The translations under genes and the position numbers were made by a program. The notes under the pieces were generated by a model. The model made no database searches. It saw only the letters and a list, made by a program, of their open reading frames with translations, and was not told where the DNA came from. Below, in pieces: positions 60,229 to 64,000 of a DNA stretch of 64,000 bases (positions within the stretch are counted from its first letter, which is position 1; each line of letters opens with the position of its first letter). The stretch spans positions 22,002 through 86,001 of the forward strand of contig NZ_LGQZ01000061.1 of NCBI RefSeq assembly GCF_003116015.1, in the 5' to 3' direction. This stretch comes from Azospirillum sp. TSO22-1. GTDB taxonomy: Bacteria; Pseudomonadota; Alphaproteobacteria; Azospirillales; Azospirillaceae.

Positions 60229-61179
60229 TCAGCCGAGCAGCCGGGGGCCGCGCGGCGGGCGCGGAGCTTCCGATTCCTCCCACGCCGTGCCCTCGACGAT
60301 GGGGTGCCGCTCGATCAGCGAGTCCACCCCGGCGGCGAGGCAGGTGGCGAGGCTGCGGTCGGCGGCGGTGGCCTCGCCCTCGCGCGTCACCAGCCAGCGC
60401 AGGCCGGCGTGGTGCGCCCTGAGCGTGTCGAGGAAGGCCGGCACGAACGGGTCCACCCGGGTGACGCAACGCGCCAGCGACCGCACGATCTCCTCCTGCA
60501 GCGCGTCGCCGGCGGCGGCGTGCTGCAGGTCGGCGGCGACGATGCGCAGCGCGGCGAAGTTCGGCGCGGCGCGGTCGAGCACGCCCTCCAGCCGATCCAG
60601 TGCGATCAGCAGGCGCAGCCGGCGTTCGCGTTCGGCCGGCGTGCCGGGGGCGGCGGAGAGGCGGGGCGCCTCGTGTCCGGCGACCTGCGGGAACAGCGCC
60701 TCGCCGGGCGGCGGGGGCGGGGTGGCGGCGCGTGGGGCGGCGGGGACCGGGCGGCGGGGGCGGCGCAGCACCGCCTCGATCCGGCGGGCGATGACCACGG
60801 CGGAGACCGGCTTGGCCAGAACGGCGTCGGCTCCGGCGTCCCAGGCGGCGCGGACGGTCGGCACGTCGGCTTGGGCGGTCAGCACGATCACCGGCAGGTC
60901 GGGGCGCGGGCTGTCCGGCGCGTGGCGGATCCAGCGCAGCAGCGCCGCACCGTCGACCGGCGCCATCACCCAGTCGGTGACCACCAGGTCGATGGGCTCG
61001 CCGCACAGCAGGTTGCGCGCTTCCGAGCCGTCGCCGGCGGTCACCACGCGGCCGACGCCCCACAGACCCAGCATCTCCTTCAGGCCGCGGCGCAGCAGCG
61101 CATTGTCGTCGGCGACCAGGATCTTCAGGCGGGCGAGGGTGCGCGGGGTCATGGGCCGTACGGTCGCTCGGTCGTTCAT
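60229..61179 (-). CDS. Response regulator with C-terminal helical domain
   Basis: A 316-residue protein. The receiver domain (about 18-140) has KILVADDNALLRRGLKEML, the phosphoacceptor in DLVVTDWVMAPVDG, VIVLTAQADVPT and the lysine in AVLAKPVSA. After a Pro/Ala linker, the second half (about 185-300) is helical with no DNA-binding motif (RLLIALDRLEGVLDRAAPNF), so the output is probably protein interaction. No kinase is adjacent. The start may also be ATG 61152; neither has a clear ribosome site. Confidence 0.83.
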   Translation of the reverse strand: MNDRATVRPMTPRTLARLKILVADDNALLRRGLKEMLGLWGVGRVVTAGDGSEARNLLCGEPIDLVVTDWVMAPVDGAALLRWIRHAPDSPRPDLPVIVLTAQADVPTVRAAWDAGADAVLAKPVSAVVIARRIEAVLRRPRRPVPAAPRAATPPPPPGEALFPQVAGHEAPRLSAAPGTPAERERRLRLLIALDRLEGVLDRAAPNFAALRIVAADLQHAAAGDALQEEIVRSLARCVTRVDPFVPAFLDTLRAHHAGLRWLVTREGEATAADRSLATCLAAGVDSLIERHPIVEGTAWEESEAPRPPRGPRLLG

Positions 61180-61534
61180 CGTCGAGCGGAAATATCGTCC
61201 GTGGAGGCCGCGGGCGCAGGACGGGGAGAGGGGTTAGCGCCATTCCCGGACGGTTCGCCGAGAGGAGCTTCCGCCCGGCGAGGATACTGGCCGGGTGGAG
61301 ACCGCGTTGGGAGGATGGCATGGCCGATCAGGGCGACCGCGGGCGCGCGGGGCAGACCGTACAGAACGTCCGCACTCCCGATCTGGAGCCGGAGGGCGGC
61401 GGCCCGGCTACCCCCGGCCGCGCCGGGCGCGGCATGGGGGTAGCCACAGGGGGATCACGCGGAGGCGCCGCCGTTCGCCGCGCCGGGCGGTCCCGGCGCC
61501 ACGGCGACGGTGGGAGAGGGGCGGGGTGGGGGTA
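61180..61534. other. Intergenic region with an unresolved ORF start
   Basis: A 355-base gap. GGGAGGATGGC followed by ATG 61320 looks like a good translation start for MADQGDRGRAGQTVQNVRTP, but the frame continues to 62018 antisense to the whole CBS gene. Either a short gene is broken by a frameshift or the start is fortuitous. GC-rich inverted repeats occur around 61420-61500. No other gene seen. Confidence 0.35.
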
Positions 61535-61975
61535 TCACCCCTTCACCAGCGTCAGATCCCGCAGCACCGCCACCTCGTGCGCCTGCTCGCTCAGGCGGGC
61601 CTTCACCACGTCGCCGATGGAGACGATGCCGACGAGGTCGCCGACCTCGTTGCACACCGGCACGTGGCGGTGGCGGCGCAGGGTCATCATCTGCATCAGG
61701 TCCTTGATGGAGTCCGTCGGCTTGCAGGTGCGGACCTCCTTGGTCATCAGGTCCTCGACACGGTCCTCCAGCGCCTCCTCGCCGTGGTCGGCGATGGCGC
61801 GGACGATGTCGCGCTCGGACAGGATGCCCACCAGCTTGCCGCGCCGGTCGCGCACCACCAGCGCGCCGATGCGCTTCTCGGTCAGCAGCCGGGCGGCGTC
61901 CGCCACGGTGTCGGTCGGCAGGATCGAGACGATGGTATGGCCCTTGGTGCCCAAGACGTCGGTGATGGTGCTCAT
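61535..61975 (-). CDS. CBS-domain pair protein
   Basis: A 146-residue tandem CBS (Bateman) module: MSTITDVLGTKGHTIVSILP, LLTEKRIGALVVRDRRGKLV, GILSERDIVRAIADHGEEAL, then VEDLMTKEVRTCKPTDSIKD and RHVPVCNEVGDLVGIVSIGD. It probably binds adenine nucleotides and regulates a partner. ATG 61975 follows AGGGGGG. Stand-alone CBS proteins of this length are widespread in Alphaproteobacteria; no partner gene is near. Confidence 0.92.
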   Translation of the reverse strand: MSTITDVLGTKGHTIVSILPTDTVADAARLLTEKRIGALVVRDRRGKLVGILSERDIVRAIADHGEEALEDRVEDLMTKEVRTCKPTDSIKDLMQMMTLRRHRHVPVCNEVGDLVGIVSIGDVVKARLSEQAHEVAVLRDLTLVKG

Positions 61976-62170
61976 GGCGTTAGCCCCCCTGGATGACAGG
62001 TGTTTGCTGCGCGGATGATCGGCTTCTTGATCATCTAGGGTGCCGCTCCCGCGCCGCAACGGGCCAGACGGATATGCAAAATCAGATATTTCTAATGAGC
62101 CGGCCTGGACGCCCGGACCGGGCGCGCCTATCCTCAAGGCCGGGAACGCTGTGTCTGGAAGGAGCGGGCG

Positions 62171-62812
62171 ATGGGCGGGTGCTGCGGCGGGACGTGCGGG
62201 ACGGGCGGCGGCCCGGCCAACCGGCGGGCGGATTACCGGCGTATCCTGCGCCTGGCGCTGCTGGTCAACGCGCTGATGTTCGTGGTCGAGATGGCGGCGA
62301 GCATCCAGGCCGAATCCATGGCGCTGCGCGCCGACGCGCTGGACTTCCTGGCCGACGCGGCCAATTACGGCATCAGCCTGTGGGTGCTCGGCCGGGCGCT
62401 GGAATGGCGCTCCTGGGCGGCGGTGGTCAAGGGGCTGTCGCTGGGCGCGCTGGGGCTGTGGGTGCTGGGCAGCGCGGTGTGGAACGTCGCCGCTGGCGTG
62501 GTGCCGGACGCGCCGGTGATGAGCCTGGTCGGCCTGCTGGCGCTGGCGGCCAACGTGTCGGTGGCGGCGCTGCTGTTCGCTGGACGGCGCGGCGACGCCA
62601 ACATGCGGTCGGTCTGGCTGTGCTCGCGCAACGACGCGCTGGCCAACGTGGCGGTGATGATGGCGGCGGCCGGGGTGTGGAGCACCGCGACGGGCTGGCC
62701 CGATCTGATCGTCGCCGCGGGCATCGCCGGCCTGTCGCTCACCGCCGCAGCGTCGGTCCTGCAACAGGCGGCCGGCGAGCTGCGCGCGGCGCACGGGGCG
62801 CCGAGTCGCTAG
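62171..62812 (+). CDS. CDF-family cation transporter with Cys-rich head
   Basis: A 213-residue cation diffusion facilitator-like protein with about six membrane segments and no C-terminal cytosolic domain. The N-terminus has three cysteines (MGGCCGGTCGTGG). The metal site of helix 2 is D58-x3-D62 (DFLAD), and of helix 5 is C151-x3-D155 (CSRND), where usual members have H-x3-D. This Cys/Asp set suggests a softer metal preference or altered activity; that is inference. It converges with gapR. Confidence 0.78.
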   Translation: MGGCCGGTCGTGGGPANRRADYRRILRLALLVNALMFVVEMAASIQAESMALRADALDFLADAANYGISLWVLGRALEWRSWAAVVKGLSLGALGLWVLGSAVWNVAAGVVPDAPVMSLVGLLALAANVSVAALLFAGRRGDANMRSVWLCSRNDALANVAVMMAAAGVWSTATGWPDLIVAAGIAGLSLTAAASVLQQAAGELRAAHGAPSR

Positions 62813-62829
62813 ACCCGGCGCCGCCCGCG

Positions 62830-63078
62830 TTACTCGCCCATGCCCAGGGCCTGCTTGTACAGCTCCAGGATGGCTTCCTGTTCCTGCAGGTCGGCCTTGT
62901 CCATTTTGCGCAGCCGGACGATCTGCCGCATGATCTTGGCGTCGAAGCCGGTGCCCTTGGCCTCGGCGTACACTTCCTTGATGTCGTCCTGGAGGCCCTT
63001 CTTCTCCTCCTCCAGGCGCTCGATGCGCTCGATGAAGGAGCGCAGGCGATCCACGGCGATGCCGCCGACGTCGGACAT
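62830..63078 (-). CDS. gapR: GapR nucleoid-associated protein (DUF2312)
   Basis: An 82-residue DUF2312 protein matching GapR, which encircles overtwisted DNA and helps replication and cell-cycle transcription in Caulobacter. Typical parts are [60 protein letters not shown] and ELYKQALGM. Length and sequence fit the family throughout. ATG 63078 is at the family start. It diverges from pntA over 285 bases. Confidence 0.93.
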   Translation of the reverse strand: MSDVGGIAVDRLRSFIERIERLEEEKKGLQDDIKEVYAEAKGTGFDAKIMRQIVRLRKMDKADLQEQEAILELYKQALGMGE

Positions 63079-63194
63079 GATGGCTACCCCTGAACCGGTG
63101 TCTTTTGGAGCGGCGACGATATCGGCGCACCCCGGCCTTCGCAAGGGGCGGCGCAGCTCTCGGTTCGCTTGTCACGGACGGACCGTCTATGACC

Positions 63195-63300
63195 CGATCC
63201 GACGAAAGTCGGATCGCGCGGGTTGCCACGGTGTGAGAAACCCGCTGCAATCCGGGTTGTGCGGCGCGGGGGGCGCTTCACAAGCCGCGTGGATTGCGGC
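63195..63300. promoter_or_regulatory. Structured DNA between gapR and pntA
   Basis: CGATCCGAC-GAAA-GTCGGATCG (63195-63216) is a 9-bp stem with a GNRA loop. Further on GCAATCC (63247-63253) pairs with GGATTGC (63291-63297), enclosing GCGGC/GCCGC. There is no T-run. They could be in the pntA leader. The 285-base region otherwise carries no gene. Confidence 0.35.
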
Positions 63301-63363
63301 AAACATGCCTAATCAGCGAGCGAATTGCTTTCGAACAGCACATTCGGGGAAGGGGAAACAAAA

Positions 63364-64000
<637 letters not shown>

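Overview
The window reads as one contiguous stretch of a high-GC (about 70 %) alphaproteobacterial chromosome. Lineage markers are TrcR (DUF1013), GapR (DUF2312), DUF1192, DUF4169, YdcH/DUF465, an RHH_4 protein, an Fnr/FixK-type regulator with FNR boxes, and GAAC-N7-GAAC (alphaproteobacterial LexA) boxes. Together with motility and c-di-GMP genes and a fused indolepyruvate:ferredoxin oxidoreductase, this suggests Rhodospirillales, most likely an Azospirillum-like genus; the genus is inference. I see no rRNA, tRNA, CRISPR array, insertion sequence or prophage.

Layout. 0.1-6.5 kb: a MotA/MotB-type stator pair, then a tightly overlapping operon of a Gld-type ABC exporter (ATPase, permease, GldG-like protein), a DUF4340 protein and YjbQ. 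6.5-12 kb: a lytic transglycosylase, a small gene behind two tandem LexA-like boxes, an alpha/beta hydrolase, a DUF4405 membrane protein, a DUF72 protein and a hydroxyacid-oxoacid transhydrogenase. 12-14.7 kb: a four-member overlapping glycosyltransferase microcluster with two small unknown ORFs. 14.7-23.3 kb: acetyltransferases, two small unknown proteins, fumC, DUF599, DUF2189, a DUF1217 flagella-associated protein and an EAL phosphodiesterase. 23.4-32.4 kb: purEK, a phosphofructokinase, carbonic anhydrase, ubiX, trcR, a quinone oxidoreductase and small conserved alphaproteobacterial proteins. 32.5-45.4 kb: a very large AsmA protein, bdhA, a chemoreceptor, an Eis-like acetyltransferase with an acyl-CoA ligase, a Uma2 nuclease and prpE. 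45.5-56.1 kb: an ECF sigma/anti-sigma pair, an XRE regulator, an AarF kinase, an outer-membrane barrel, an FMN reductase, bacteriohemerythrin, PepF, an Fnr-type regulator and a histone-H1-like helix-hairpin-helix protein. 56.5-64 kb: the fused ferredoxin oxidoreductase, a response regulator, a CBS protein, a CDF transporter, gapR and the start of pntA.

How the genes work together. Carbon and redox flow is well represented (fumC, pfk, hydroxyacid-oxoacid transhydrogenase, bdhA, prpE, acyl-CoA ligase, ferredoxin oxidoreductase, pntA), consistent with a polyhydroxybutyrate-using, metabolically versatile microaerophile. The non-coding DNA suggests three regulons: (i) SOS, from exact GAAC-N7-GAAC sites at 7.87, 17.15 and 48.23 kb; (ii) low oxygen, from FNR/FixK palindromes ahead of the Fnr-type gene itself, bacteriohemerythrin and a small periplasmic protein; (iii) an autoregulated ECF sigma unit.

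The least explained structures are a 56-bp element found twice (48.3 and 56.3 kb, 46/56 identical, three TGGAAC half-sites exactly 10 bp apart plus one inverted), a family of GC-rich nested palindromes in six intergenic gaps, and the microcluster with its 35-codon ORF. No defence island or complete novel system is evident.
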